From: Gemmatimonadota bacterium
Lineage (GTDB): Bacteria > Gemmatimonadota > Gemmatimonadetes > Gemmatimonadales > Gemmatimonadaceae
Length of the DNA stretch: 64,000 nucleotides
NCBI GenBank assembly: GCA_021299375.1
Contig: JAJTGR010000006.1
Location: forward strand, 1-64,000
Direction: 5' to 3'
Part shown: piece after piece, positions 45,991 to 54,425 of the stretch
Numbering within the stretch: position 1 is the first letter of the stretch
How the letters are laid out: each line of letters begins with the position of its first letter
The notes under the pieces: generated by a model
Seen by the model: the letters and a program-made list of their open reading frames with translations, nothing else
The model's database searches: none
Told to the model about the DNA's origin: nothing
Translations under genes and position numbers: made by a program

Positions 45991-46359
45991 TCAGCGCGCT
46001 TCGCTGCTCGGCCGGTCGGCCAATCGGGCCGCCGGCACCGCCGACGGCTCCTTGGCTGGGATCGCGGCCATGATGCTGGCCATGACATGCGACGGGGTCT
46101 TCACGCGACGCATCCGGTCGGTGTCGGCGCTGGTCTTCATCCAGAAGTCCACCGCCCTGGCATCGGCGCGCCGCGCATCGGCCTCGGAGGCCTCGCCATC
46201 GAGCCACTGCTGAATCACGTTGGCGGTGGCGTCGGCCGCCGCCACGCCGGGCAACGGCACTTCGCGGTCGGCCACCGGACGACCGGCGGCCACGCCCGCC
46301 TCGCGCGGGTCGCGGGCCTTCGGATTGAGCTCCTCGTGCGCTTCGTGTCGGTCGAGCAT
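45991..46359 (-). CDS. Putative sigma-factor regulator (cytoplasmic, anti-sigma-like)
   Basis: 122 residues. The ATG overlaps the sigma factor stop as TGATG, with GAGGAG upstream, so expression is coupled to the sigma factor. The central part VIQQWLDGEASEADARRADARAVDFW looks like the short helical domain seen in many anti-sigma factors. There is no membrane helix and no zinc-binding HxxxCxxC. Role inferred only from context. Confidence 0.6.
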   Translation of the reverse strand: MLDRHEAHEELNPKARDPREAGVAAGRPVADREVPLPGVAAADATANVIQQWLDGEASEADARRADARAVDFWMKTSADTDRMRRVKTPSHVMASIMAAIPAKEPSAVPAARLADRPSSEAR

Positions 46360-46919
46360 CACGCGTATTTCTCCTCGAGCAGGGCCTGAAGCGCCTCGCG
46401 TGCCCGATGCACGCGCATCTTCAGTGCGCCAACGGTAGTCCCCAAGAGATCCGCAATCTCTTCGTACGAGCGTCCTTCGACGTGCTTCATGATGAACGCT
46501 TCGCGGAGAGACGGGGCCAGCTGCGCGAGCGCGGCGTCGAGATCCTGCCGCAGTTCAGTACGGTCGAGGTCCTCTTCGGGGGTCGCATAGCCGGAAGGCT
46601 GATCGTCTTCGTCATAGCTCAGGTGCGTGCGCCGAATGTTCTTCAGCCAATCCTTGCACCCGTTCGCCACGATCCGGAACAGCCAAGCGTCGAATCGCCC
46701 GCGGACCTCACCGAGATGATGGTAGGCCTTGATGAACGACGTCTGGAGAATGTCCTCGGCCACGTCGGGGCTACCCGTCATGCCGAGCGCATGCCGATAC
46801 AGCGGATCACTGTAGCGGCCGATCAGCAGCGCGAACGACTCGCGATCACCCGCCAGTACGCGGGAGATGACGTCCTGATCGGAGTCGACGTCGCTCGGAG
46901 GAATTTCGGAATCGGTCAT
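46359..46919 (-). CDS. RNA polymerase sigma factor, ECF type
   Basis: 186 residues. Region 2 (ALLIGRYSDPLYRHALGM, DVAEDILQTSFIKAYHHLGE, RGRFDAWLFRIVANGCKDWLKN) and region 4 helix-turn-helix (LREAFIMKHVEGRSYEEIADLLGTTVGALKMRVHRARE) are both present, region 3 absent, as in sigma-E-like factors. ATG at 46919 begins before the acidic leader; a start 42 bases upstream is possible. It forms a two-gene operon with the likely regulator. Confidence 0.92.
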   Translation of the reverse strand: MTDSEIPPSDVDSDQDVISRVLAGDRESFALLIGRYSDPLYRHALGMTGSPDVAEDILQTSFIKAYHHLGEVRGRFDAWLFRIVANGCKDWLKNIRRTHLSYDEDDQPSGYATPEEDLDRTELRQDLDAALAQLAPSLREAFIMKHVEGRSYEEIADLLGTTVGALKMRVHRAREALQALLEEKYA

Positions 46920-47066
46920 AGGCACAGCGCTAGGATAACGTCGCTGTGACGACTCGGACACCCCTTCCGGTCAACGATCGCTGGGACCCGATCAAGAACG
47001 CTGCTGCTCGTCTCACCAGAAGGACGACGGGGCTGGGCGAAGGTCACGGGGGCGTTGCACGCGTTC

Positions 47067-48197
47067 TCACTCAGGTATCGGCAGCTCATCGAAGATTCTC
47101 CAGCGTTTTTCCCGGATGGTGACAGTGTGCTGGCCGAGCCCTGGCGGCTCCAAGCGAACCCGGCCATTCCAAAGCGGCGGCATCCCGGTGCGTGCCGAAG
47201 CAGTAACAGGTTCGAGCGCTTCGTGCACCTCCCGGACCAGGCCGCACGGTACGCCGGCGGCGTCCAGCCGGCGGATCCATTCAATGGAGTCGGCCGTGCG
47301 CATGTGGGCCGAGAGGCGCGACACGATACGGTCGCGCTGCGCCAGCCGACCGGCGTTGGTACGCAGGGCCTCGTCATCGGCGAGGTCGGGAAGTCCAAGG
47401 GCGCGCATGGCCGCCACCCACTGGGCGTCATTGCCTACGGCCAGCACCATCGGCCGGTCGGCGGCCCGGAACAGCTGATAGGGCACCAGGTTGGCGTGTG
47501 CGTTCCCCCACCGGCGGGCCGGCCGCCCCGAGACGAGGGTGTTCTGAGCGACGTTCACCAGCGCCGCCACGGCGCTCGAGGCCAGGGTCACGTGCACCCG
47601 TCGGTCGGCGGGCGGCAGTCGCTGAGGCCGCGCCCGCTCACGCGCCGTGAGTGCCGCCAGAATGCCGATCGCCGCGTCCTTGCCGGTCGTCACGTCCACC
47701 ATGGCGACCCCGACCTTCATCGGATCGCCGTCAGGCTCGCCGGTCATGGCCATCCATCCGGATTCGGCTTGGACGACGAAATCGTAACCCGGACGCTCGC
47801 TGTCGGGACCGAAACCTGAAACAGTGCACCAGATGATCTGCGGGAATTGCGCCAGCAACGCGCCAGGATCAAGTCCGTAACGGCTGAGTACTCCAGGAAG
47901 GAAGTTCTCCAGCACCACATCGGCCTCGCTGAGCAACTCCAGCAGCAGCGTTCGGTCGGTGTCATCCCGAAAGTCGGCGGCCAGCGACAGTTTGTTGCGA
48001 TTGCAGCTCAGGAAGTACGCCGACTGGCCGTCGGGCGCGAACGGCGGCCCCCATCCGCGTGTGTCGTCGCCCGCCCCCGGGCGCTCGACCTTGATGACGG
48101 AGGCGCCAAGGTCACCAAGCATCATCGAGCAGAGGGGGCCCGCAAGGACGCGGGAAAGATCAAGGACCTTGACGCCGGTGAGTGGCAGTGACTTCAT
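47067..48197 (-). CDS. CaiB/BaiF family III CoA-transferase
   Basis: 376 residues. Family III CoA-transferases move CoA between carboxylic acids. N-terminal LPLTGVKVLDLSRVLAGPLCSMMLGDLGA and GYDFVVQAESGWMAMTG, whose Asp is the acyl-accepting residue of the family. The donor and acceptor acids cannot be told; formyl-, succinyl- or mesaconyl-type transfers are all known. Start chosen at MKSLPLTG; upstream in-frame sequence is not conserved-looking. Confidence 0.9.
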   Translation of the reverse strand: MKSLPLTGVKVLDLSRVLAGPLCSMMLGDLGASVIKVERPGAGDDTRGWGPPFAPDGQSAYFLSCNRNKLSLAADFRDDTDRTLLLELLSEADVVLENFLPGVLSRYGLDPGALLAQFPQIIWCTVSGFGPDSERPGYDFVVQAESGWMAMTGEPDGDPMKVGVAMVDVTTGKDAAIGILAALTARERARPQRLPPADRRVHVTLASSAVAALVNVAQNTLVSGRPARRWGNAHANLVPYQLFRAADRPMVLAVGNDAQWVAAMRALGLPDLADDEALRTNAGRLAQRDRIVSRLSAHMRTADSIEWIRRLDAAGVPCGLVREVHEALEPVTASARTGMPPLWNGRVRLEPPGLGQHTVTIREKRWRIFDELPIPE

Positions 48198-48476
48198 GCT
48201 GTTTCTTTTGTGTCGTGTTATGAGATACCCGAAGTGCACAGCGTATGTCAGATCGGCGACAGGAACCGGACAGTCCACGACAGCAGGCCCACTGCATTAT
48301 AGGGGCTCCCCCATGGGAAAGCACGTCCGTATACCTTGCGTAGCTCACTGAAAATCATATAGTTACACGCGTTCCGGTGGACGCGAACCTCTCGGTGGCG
48401 CCAGCTGTGCGCCTTCCGACTCCCGTCGAGCGACCACCTCTACCTCCATGTTTGGCGGAAGGAGTGCGCTCCACCC
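48198..48476. other. Divergent intergenic region
   Basis: 279 bases between the divergent CoA-transferase and phasin-like genes. It is less GC-rich than its surroundings around 48290-48365 and probably holds promoters for both. No RNA gene recognised. Confidence 0.4.
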
Positions 48477-49355
48477 ATGGCTGATATGCCGCAGGCAGAC
48501 GACGAAACGCTCATCGAAGGCGACGCACCACCAGCCAGTCCGGCGCCACGTCGCGGACCTGGTCACCGTGCGGCCGATGCCCGCGACACCGCCACCGAGA
48601 TGGCGGCCCGCGCTCATGAAATCAGCCTCGAGGCCGGCAGCCGCATGGCCGGTGCCATGCGCGATGTGGTCGGGGCGGCCGCCGGCCTGAGCGCCTTCGT
48701 CATCGAAAGCGCGCGCGACCTCATCAATTACATGGTCCGACGGGGCCAGATGAATCAGGACGAGGCCGATCTGCTCATCCAGCAGGCGGAGGCCGCGTAC
48801 ATCGCCAAGCATGGGGCCCTTCCGGCACCGCAGCCCAAGGCGGCCCCGCCGAAGCCCGTGCCGCTCGGCCAGATGCCGAAGGCGGTCAGCGCCCCGGCGG
48901 CGGCAGCCGAAGCCGCCCTCGAGGCCCGTGCCGCCATGCGCATCGAGCCCCAGAAGCCGTCCGACAAGGTGACGTTCGCGCCGCCGCCGCCGAAGCCGGC
49001 ACCCAAGGCGCCGGCCACCAAGGCGGTGGCGGAGAGCAAGCCCGAGGCGAAGCCACCCGCCAAGCCAGCGGCGAAAGCGGAGCCCAAGGCCGAAACGAAG
49101 GCGGCGGCCAAGCCGGCTACCAAGGCACCGGCCAAGACGGCCACCAAGTCAGCGGTGGCACCCGCCAAGGCACCCGCGAAGACGCCGGCCAAGGCACCCG
49201 CCAAGGCGCCGGCCAAGGCACCCGCCAAGGCACCCGCCAAGGCGCCGGCCAAGGCGCCCGCCAAGGCACCGGCCAAAGCCCCCGCGAAGGCGGCAAAGCC
49301 TGCGGCCAAGCCAGCCGCGAAGGCCCCGGCCAAGAAAGCGATCAAGAAGAAGTAA
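48477..49355 (+). CDS. Phasin-like domain with a long histone H1-like Lys/Ala/Pro tail
   Basis: 292 residues. The N-terminal half is helical (ARAHEISLEAGSRMAGAMRDVV) and carries INYMVRRGQMNQDEADLLIQQ, like the end of phasin/PHA-granule regulator proteins. From about residue 175 it is almost only Lys, Ala and Pro, with an exact KAPA repeat coded by 12-bp units around 49165-49280. PhaF-type proteins join a phasin to such a DNA-binding tail. GGAAGGAG lies 12 bases before the ATG. It may link storage granules or membranes to the nucleoid; not proven. Confidence 0.8.
   Translation: MADMPQADDETLIEGDAPPASPAPRRGPGHRAADARDTATEMAARAHEISLEAGSRMAGAMRDVVGAAAGLSAFVIESARDLINYMVRRGQMNQDEADLLIQQAEAAYIAKHGALPAPQPKAAPPKPVPLGQMPKAVSAPAAAAEAALEARAAMRIEPQKPSDKVTFAPPPPKPAPKAPATKAVAESKPEAKPPAKPAAKAEPKAETKAAAKPATKAPAKTATKSAVAPAKAPAKTPAKAPAKAPAKAPAKAPAKAPAKAPAKAPAKAPAKAAKPAAKPAAKAPAKKAIKKK
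49165..49280 (+). repeat. 12-bp coding tandem repeat (KAPA units)
   Basis: Near-identical 12-mers aaggcacccgcc and aaggcgccggcc alternate through this part of the H1-like tail. The unit length keeps the frame, so copy number can change without breaking the protein. Confidence 0.9.
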
Positions 49356-49361
49356 GCCCGC

Positions 49362-50306
49362 GTGGTCGTTGCGTCGGCGCCGACCCGCCTCGACTTCGGC
49401 GGAGGGTGGACAGATGTCCCCCCCTACCCCGAAGAGCGAGGCGGTTTCGTTTGCAACGTCGCCATTGAGCGCCGCGCCGTGGTGACTCTCGAGCCAGGGC
49501 AACCCGGGGCCCATGCCCCGGAGCCGCTCGTGGCGGCTGCCCTGTCGCGCGCAAAGCTGGGGCAGGCCCGCGTCTCGCTCGCCAACCAGTTCCCCGTGGG
49601 CGCCGGACTCGGTGGCTCGTCGGCGGCCGGAGTCGCCCTCGCCGCCGCCACGGCGACGGCGCGTGGCGCCTCCCGCGACGCGGCGGTGCTTGCTGAGGAG
49701 AGCCGGGCGGTCGAGGTGGAAGTCCTTGGCATCGCCGGTGGTTTTCAGGACCACTATGCCGCTGCCTTCGGTGGGGCACTCGGGCTGGCGTTCGGCGCCG
49801 AAACCACAGTCGAACGAATTCCACTGTCGCCGGAGCTCATCACCGCCCTCGAGTCGCGCGTGGTGCTTGTCTACACGGGCGAATCGCGGATCTCCGGTGA
49901 CACCATCACCGCAGTGCTCGATGCGTATCGTACCGGCGAGTCGCGCGTGGTGGCCGCGCTGGACCGCATGGCCGTGCTGGCCCGCGCCATGCGCGACGCG
50001 CTGCACGCACGCGACGTGACCTCGCTGGCGGCGCTCGTGGATGAGCACTGGCACCACCAGAGGTCTCTGCACCCGAAGATCACCACCGACCGTATCGATG
50101 CCATCGAGTCGTCGGTACGGCGGGCCGGTGCCACCGGCTTCAAGGCGCTTGGCGCCAGCGGAGGCGGGTGTGTCATTGCACTCGCGCCCGCCGACGCCGT
50201 GAACGCGGTGCGCAACGCGGCGCTGGTCCTTGGCGAGGTGCTCGACTGGCGTGTCGCCACCGAGGGGGTCGTGGTGAACCTATCCGAGGCGTCGTCTCCG
50301 GCCTAG
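49362..50306 (+). CDS. GHMP-family sugar kinase (heptose 7-phosphate kinase-like)
   Basis: 314 residues from a GTG start six bases after the previous stop. N-terminal APTRLDFGGGWTDVPPY is the hallmark of D-glycero-D-manno-heptose 7-phosphate kinase and fucokinase-type GHMP enzymes. The ATP loop is PVGAGLGGSSAAGVAL. C-terminal GATGFKALGASGGGCVIAL is the third GHMP motif. Likely phosphorylates a sugar for cell-surface glycan synthesis, but no partner genes lie next to it. Confidence 0.88.
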   Translation: MVVASAPTRLDFGGGWTDVPPYPEERGGFVCNVAIERRAVVTLEPGQPGAHAPEPLVAAALSRAKLGQARVSLANQFPVGAGLGGSSAAGVALAAATATARGASRDAAVLAEESRAVEVEVLGIAGGFQDHYAAAFGGALGLAFGAETTVERIPLSPELITALESRVVLVYTGESRISGDTITAVLDAYRTGESRVVAALDRMAVLARAMRDALHARDVTSLAALVDEHWHHQRSLHPKITTDRIDAIESSVRRAGATGFKALGASGGGCVIALAPADAVNAVRNAALVLGEVLDWRVATEGVVVNLSEASSPA

Positions 50307-50315
50307 ACTGTCGGG

Positions 50316-51464
50316 GTGCCGGCCCATCATCCGCTCGATCCTGTCGCGCTGACCGAGGCGCTCGTCGCCATCGACTCACGAAACCCCGACCTCGTACCGG
50401 GCGCGCCCGGCGAGCGCGCCTGCGCGGAGTTTCTTGCTGAGGTGCTCGATGGCTGGGGGTTTGCCGTCGCCCTTCAGGACGTGGCCCCCGGTCGGACAAA
50501 CGTCGTGGCGCGCATCGGCCCGGCGCACGAAGCGCCGCTGGTGCTCAACGGCCACCTCGATGTGGTCGGCACCGACGACATGACCCACGCCCCGTTCCTT
50601 CCGCACCGTCGGGGGGGTAATCTCTACGGGCGCGGCTCCACCGACATGAAGGGCGGCGTCGCGGCCATGTGCGTGGCCGCTGCGCGCGCCGCCGAGCGCG
50701 GCACGCTGCGCCGCGAGCTCATCCTCGCCGCCGTGTGCGACGAGGAGTTCGCCTCGATCGGGACGCGAGCGCTGCTCGACCAGGACCTCCACGCCGTCGG
50801 AGCGATCATCACCGAACCGACGCGGCTGGCCGTGGTGCCGGCGCACAAGGGGTTCGCCTGGCTCACCGTGACGGTCCAGGGACGCGCCGCGCACGGCAGT
50901 CGCTACGACGTGGGGATCGACGCCAACCGGCACGCCGGGCTGTTCCTGGCCGCGCTCGATCGCTTCGAGCACGACGTGCTCACGCGCCGCACGCATCCGC
51001 TGCTCGGTCGGGCCTCGGTGCACGCGGCCGAGGTGCATGGAGGGACCGGGTGGTCGACCTATGCCGACCAGTGCACGGTGCACCTCGAGCGTCGCACGTT
51101 GCCGGGTGAGAGCGGCCCCGACGCCCTGGCCGAGATGCAGGCACTGCTGGACGCGCTGCACGCGGAGCGCCCGACCTTCAGCGCCACCGTCGCCCTCGGG
51201 GGCGCCCAACCTCCACTCGACCTGGCGGCCGATGCGCCACTCGTGCACCAGATGGTCGCCGCCTGCCGGGCACATGGGCTCCCGGGCGCAATCGATGGGT
51301 TGTCGTGCTGGACCGATGCCGCGCTCTTCGCTCAGGCCGGCATACCCGCCCTCTGTTTCGGGCCGGGCGACATTGCGCGCGCTCATTCGGCCACGGAATG
51401 GGTGGAAGTGGAGCAGATCGAGCGCGCCACCGCCGTGCTCGAATCCGTGTGCCTGGCGTCGTGA
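50316..51464 (+). CDS. M20-family metallopeptidase (ArgE/DapE/carboxypeptidase G2-like)
   Basis: 382 residues. Two-zinc amidohydrolase: His and Asp in NGHLDVVGTD, bridging Asp in GRGSTDMKGGVAAM, catalytic Glu pair in CDEEFASIG, further ligand in ITEPTRLAVVPAHKG. The dimerisation domain follows (QGRAAHGSRYDVGIDA). Removes an acyl or amino-acid group from an amide; which one is not clear. GTG start ten bases after the kinase gene, so same operon. Confidence 0.88.
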   Translation: MPAHHPLDPVALTEALVAIDSRNPDLVPGAPGERACAEFLAEVLDGWGFAVALQDVAPGRTNVVARIGPAHEAPLVLNGHLDVVGTDDMTHAPFLPHRRGGNLYGRGSTDMKGGVAAMCVAAARAAERGTLRRELILAAVCDEEFASIGTRALLDQDLHAVGAIITEPTRLAVVPAHKGFAWLTVTVQGRAAHGSRYDVGIDANRHAGLFLAALDRFEHDVLTRRTHPLLGRASVHAAEVHGGTGWSTYADQCTVHLERRTLPGESGPDALAEMQALLDALHAERPTFSATVALGGAQPPLDLAADAPLVHQMVAACRAHGLPGAIDGLSCWTDAALFAQAGIPALCFGPGDIARAHSATEWVEVEQIERATAVLESVCLAS

Positions 51465-51514
51465 TGGGACGCGCGGCGTACCCGCTGCGCCGGCGCCATC
51501 AGCGCACACGCTGC

Positions 51515-51520
51515 TAGCTT
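51515..51520 (+). promoter_or_regulatory. Candidate -10 element, leaderless start
   Basis: TAGCTT lies six bases before the ATG of the 71-residue gene, the same spacing as TATCTT before leuS. No ribosome site is present. Confidence 0.4.
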
Positions 51521-51526
51521 TCGCCG

Positions 51527-51742
51527 ATGCAACTCTCCACCCGCCAGTACGACCTGCTGGAACGCGCCATCGTGGACGGCTCGCGCATCACGATCATGCG
51601 CCGAGGCACCGAGTACGTCGTGATCCCCGAACGGTTGCGTGTGGACGGCGGGCGCGAAATCATCATCGCGCGGCACCCGAGCACCGGCCATCGCCTCGAA
51701 CTCGTGATCGGCGACATCGATTACCTCGAGGTCATCCGGTGA
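51527..51742 (+). CDS. Small uncharacterised protein coupled to RNase HI
   Basis: 71 residues, no membrane segment. TRQYDLLERAIVDGSRITIM then a beta-rich part ending DIDYLEVIR. The stop overlaps the RNase HI start (GTGA). I recognise no family. Charged, balanced composition and good codon use support a real gene. A TANNNT box just upstream suggests a promoter here. Confidence 0.7.
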   Translation: MQLSTRQYDLLERAIVDGSRITIMRRGTEYVVIPERLRVDGGREIIIARHPSTGHRLELVIGDIDYLEVIR

Positions 51743-52371
51743 CAGCGCGGTATCCCCTGGTGGCGGTGTATGCGGACGAGTCGTGCCTCGGGAACGGCAA
51801 GAGCGGCGCCACCCCGGGCGGGCTTGGTGCCCTCATCGAGTTCCGTCGGGCCGACGGGACGCTGTCGCGCTTCGATCTGTGGGCCTCCGAGCCCGACACC
51901 ACCAACAACCGCATGGCGCTGCGGTCGGTGATCGACACGTACCGGGCGATGTCGCGGAAAGGGAACTGCGTGTCGGTCCAGTTCACCACCGACTCGCGCT
52001 ACATCGTGGATGGCATGACGTCGTGGGTGCGCGGCTGGATGGCGCGCGGGTGGCGGCGCAAGGACGGCGCGGTGGAGAACGTGGAGCTGTGGCGGGAGGC
52101 GGTGGAGGCCATCGCGCGGCACGAGACGCAGTGGGTGTGGGTGAAGGGCCATGCGGGTCATCCGCAGAACGAGTACGCGAACCACCTCGCCACGCGCGCC
52201 GCCGCCGCACAAGACGCGTCGGACGGCCTCGTGGCGTCGCGGTTCGACGCCTGGATGGCCGCGCAGGGAGCCGCCATCCGCTCCCAGGCGCTGTCGCCGT
52301 TTCCCGTGGCGGAACGGTTCGTGCCAGCCTCGGCGTTACCCGCTCCTTCGCGCGTGCGTCTGGAGACGTAA
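51739..52371 (+). CDS. RNase HI-like protein with altered active site
   Basis: 210 residues. The RNase HI fold is clear: YADESCLGN, TTNNRMALRSVIDTY, FTTDSRYIVDGMTSWVRGW, WVWVKGHAGHPQNEYANHLA. The first and third acidic residues (E. coli Asp10 and Asp70) are kept. The Glu of NNRMEL is Ala here, and the Asp of CDELA is Asn. A Glu follows the first Asp (DES instead of DGS). A 50-residue C-terminal extension is new. It may be a weak or inactive nuclease or have rebuilt its metal site. GTG start overlaps the previous gene. Confidence 0.85.
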   Translation: MTARYPLVAVYADESCLGNGKSGATPGGLGALIEFRRADGTLSRFDLWASEPDTTNNRMALRSVIDTYRAMSRKGNCVSVQFTTDSRYIVDGMTSWVRGWMARGWRRKDGAVENVELWREAVEAIARHETQWVWVKGHAGHPQNEYANHLATRAAAAQDASDGLVASRFDAWMAAQGAAIRSQALSPFPVAERFVPASALPAPSRVRLET

Positions 52372-52412
52372 GCCATCCGACGCTGGGGCGTCGGAGCCAC
52401 CTCCGGACGCTC

Positions 52413-52595
52413 ATGTTCAGGTTTCTCTTCGTCCTCGCCATCGGCGTCGCCATCGGGTACGGGTACGGCTGGAAGGACGCCCATCAGCACGACAAGAACA
52501 TCGCCGAGCGCATCGTGGAGCGCATCGGTGGCGAGACGCGTGATCGCATGGGGAACGACGTCGACGCGCGCTACGGCTCGGGCGACCCGAAGTGA
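52413..52595 (+). CDS. Small membrane-anchored protein
   Basis: 60 residues: one N-terminal hydrophobic segment (FRFLFVLAIGVAIGYGYGW) and a charged tail with DKNIAERIVERIGGETRDRM. The stop overlaps the next gene's GTG (GTGA). Likely a small inner-membrane protein; no family recognised. Confidence 0.7.
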   Translation: MFRFLFVLAIGVAIGYGYGWKDAHQHDKNIAERIVERIGGETRDRMGNDVDARYGSGDPK

Positions 52596-53203
52596 CCGTC
52601 GTTGCCCGCTCGCTCGACGACCTCGACCGGTTGGCGTTTCGCTTGTCGCGTACGGTACGGACGCAGTATCCGCAGCTGCTGACGCAAGGCTTCACCCTCA
52701 CGGATCTCGAGGAACGCCTGCTGCCGTACCGCGAGGTGCGGCGCGAGATGGCCGACGGCGGTGCGGATGCGTTCGAATCGGCAGTGCTGCGGCTCATCGC
52801 GGGTGAGCGGGGCTACCTGGTCGCCGATGCCGAGCTGCAGGCTGCGTGCCGACAGGCGCTGGGTTTCCCGTCGCCGACGCTGGCCCTGATCCGCACGTGG
52901 ACCGCGAGTGTGTTGCGCCTGAACCGCCCCTCCGGCCACACACCGGCCGGCATGGCCGCGGTGGTCATGGGGCGTACACCGAGTGGCGACTCGGCGGGCG
53001 ACGAGATCTTCCCGACCGCGCGGGCGACGATGTCGGCGCATGCCCATTGCCGCTTTTGCAGCAACCGGCTTCCCGACCAGCGGCGTGTCACATTCTGCCC
53101 CCACTGCGGCCTTGACCTCACCAAGCGACAGTGCGCGGCCTGCAGCACCGAACTCGAGGCCCACTGGCGCTTCTGCGTGACCTGCGGTCGCCGCGAAGGC
53201 TAG
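52592..53203 (+). CDS. Zinc-ribbon protein
   Basis: 203 residues. The helical N-terminal part is unrecognised. The C-terminal 60 residues hold three zinc-ribbon knuckle pairs: HCRFCSNRLP, TFCPHCGLDL, QCAACSTEL and RFCVTCGRREG, so two zinc ribbons (double zinc ribbon type). Translation is coupled to the small membrane protein by a GTGA overlap, suggesting the two work together. Confidence 0.78.
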   Translation: MTVVARSLDDLDRLAFRLSRTVRTQYPQLLTQGFTLTDLEERLLPYREVRREMADGGADAFESAVLRLIAGERGYLVADAELQAACRQALGFPSPTLALIRTWTASVLRLNRPSGHTPAGMAAVVMGRTPSGDSAGDEIFPTARATMSAHAHCRFCSNRLPDQRRVTFCPHCGLDLTKRQCAACSTELEAHWRFCVTCGRREG

Positions 53204-53254
53204 CCGCCTCGTCCTGCGGCACCCCCGCTTGAATCCCGCGGCGGTCCCGGCGTG

Positions 53255-53260
53255 TATTGT
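53255..53260 (+). promoter_or_regulatory. Candidate -10 element before a lipoprotein gene
   Basis: TATTGT four bases before the ATG at 53265; no ribosome site. It fits the leaderless pattern seen elsewhere in the window. Confidence 0.35.
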
Positions 53261-53264
53261 GGGC

Positions 53265-54413
53265 ATGCGAGTCGTGTGCACCCTCTCGTTGGTCTGTCTG
53301 CCCCCGCTGCTGTCTGGCTGCGCAGGCGGTGCGTCTGGCGTACGGCCGGCTGCGTCGGCGGGCGCGGCGTCAGCCGCCACGGCGCCCGCCAGCACGGCCC
53401 TTGGCGCGCCGATGCCGCAGCCACCGCTGCGCTGGCCGGTCCGGACGCTCGAGCATGTCGACCTCTGGCTGCATGGCTTTGCGCTGCTGAGCGACGACTC
53501 GGCGACGGTGCCGCTCTACCGCCGGGGCTATCGTGATTCTCTCGTGGTGGAGAAGAACCGGCGCAACATCCTGACGGCGCTCGACGGCAACCGGGCAGCG
53601 CTGAGCAAGGGGCTGCAGCGTAGCGGCTATCTCGACGCCCAGTTCCTGCCGTTCGCGTTCTCGTCGTGGGAGGAGATGCGTGGCACGGCGGAGCGGTTCC
53701 TGCAGTTCGAGGGCGATCCCCGCCGCGCCCCCGACCGCGCGCTCGCGCAGCGCATGGCGGTGCTGGCGTCGGTGTTTCGCTCCGCCAGCGACCGGGAGTG
53801 GCTGCGACTCTTCGTGGCCAGCGTCCACGACGAACACGTGCGCTTCTTCAATGCCGAGCACACCGGCCTGCTGCGCACCCGGGCGGCGGTGATCACGGCA
53901 GTCGACAGCCTGTGGCAGCAGGTGTATCGGATGAAGTTCGAGCGGTTCCTCAACAACACCGGCCAGCGGCAGGGCGACCTTGTGCTGTCGCTGCCGATCG
54001 GCGGTGAAGGGCGCACTGGTCCCGGCGTGGCGGGACGGACGATGGTCGCGGTGCCGTACCCGGCCCGTGTGGCGGACGCGCCCGACGTGCTGCATGTGGT
54101 GGCGCACGAGATCACCGGGTCGCTGGTCGCACCGGCCGTCGCCGACAATGTGACACCCGCCGAACAGCGGGCGGGTACCGCCGACCGGTATGTCGCCATT
54201 GGCCAGGTCCAGGCAGGGGTGATGCTGCTGACCCGGATCGCCCCCGAACTCGTGGAGGGCTATCAGCGGTACTATCTGGCGCAGGTGGGCGAACGCGCGT
54301 CCGCCCTCGGCGGTCCCCCGCTGGCGGCGGCGTTCGCGTCACGCTTTCCCCTTCCGCCGGCAATCCAGCAGGCGCTTACCCGCCAGATCGACATCGTCCT
54401 GAGCGGCATCTGA
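53265..54413 (+). CDS. Uncharacterised lipoprotein
   Basis: 382 residues. The signal ends LLSGC, a lipobox. After an Ala/Ser/Pro linker the mature protein is mostly helical, with a VHDEHVRFFNAEHTG segment and VLHVVAHEITGSL near residue 285; the HE pair recalls metallopeptidases but there is no full HExxH. I recognise no family. ATG at 53265 begins the signal peptide. Confidence 0.78.
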   Translation: MRVVCTLSLVCLPPLLSGCAGGASGVRPAASAGAASAATAPASTALGAPMPQPPLRWPVRTLEHVDLWLHGFALLSDDSATVPLYRRGYRDSLVVEKNRRNILTALDGNRAALSKGLQRSGYLDAQFLPFAFSSWEEMRGTAERFLQFEGDPRRAPDRALAQRMAVLASVFRSASDREWLRLFVASVHDEHVRFFNAEHTGLLRTRAAVITAVDSLWQQVYRMKFERFLNNTGQRQGDLVLSLPIGGEGRTGPGVAGRTMVAVPYPARVADAPDVLHVVAHEITGSLVAPAVADNVTPAEQRAGTADRYVAIGQVQAGVMLLTRIAPELVEGYQRYYLAQVGERASALGGPPLAAAFASRFPLPPAIQQALTRQIDIVLSGI

Positions 54414-54425
54414 GGTGGCCTTCGC

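Noticed and set aside
48280-48360. Possible tRNA or small RNA in the lower-GC divergent spacer
   Set aside because: No cloverleaf or conserved tRNA arms could be drawn.
53265-54413. Zinc metallopeptidase
   Set aside because: Only an HE pair in VVAHEITGSL; no HExxH and no third ligand found.
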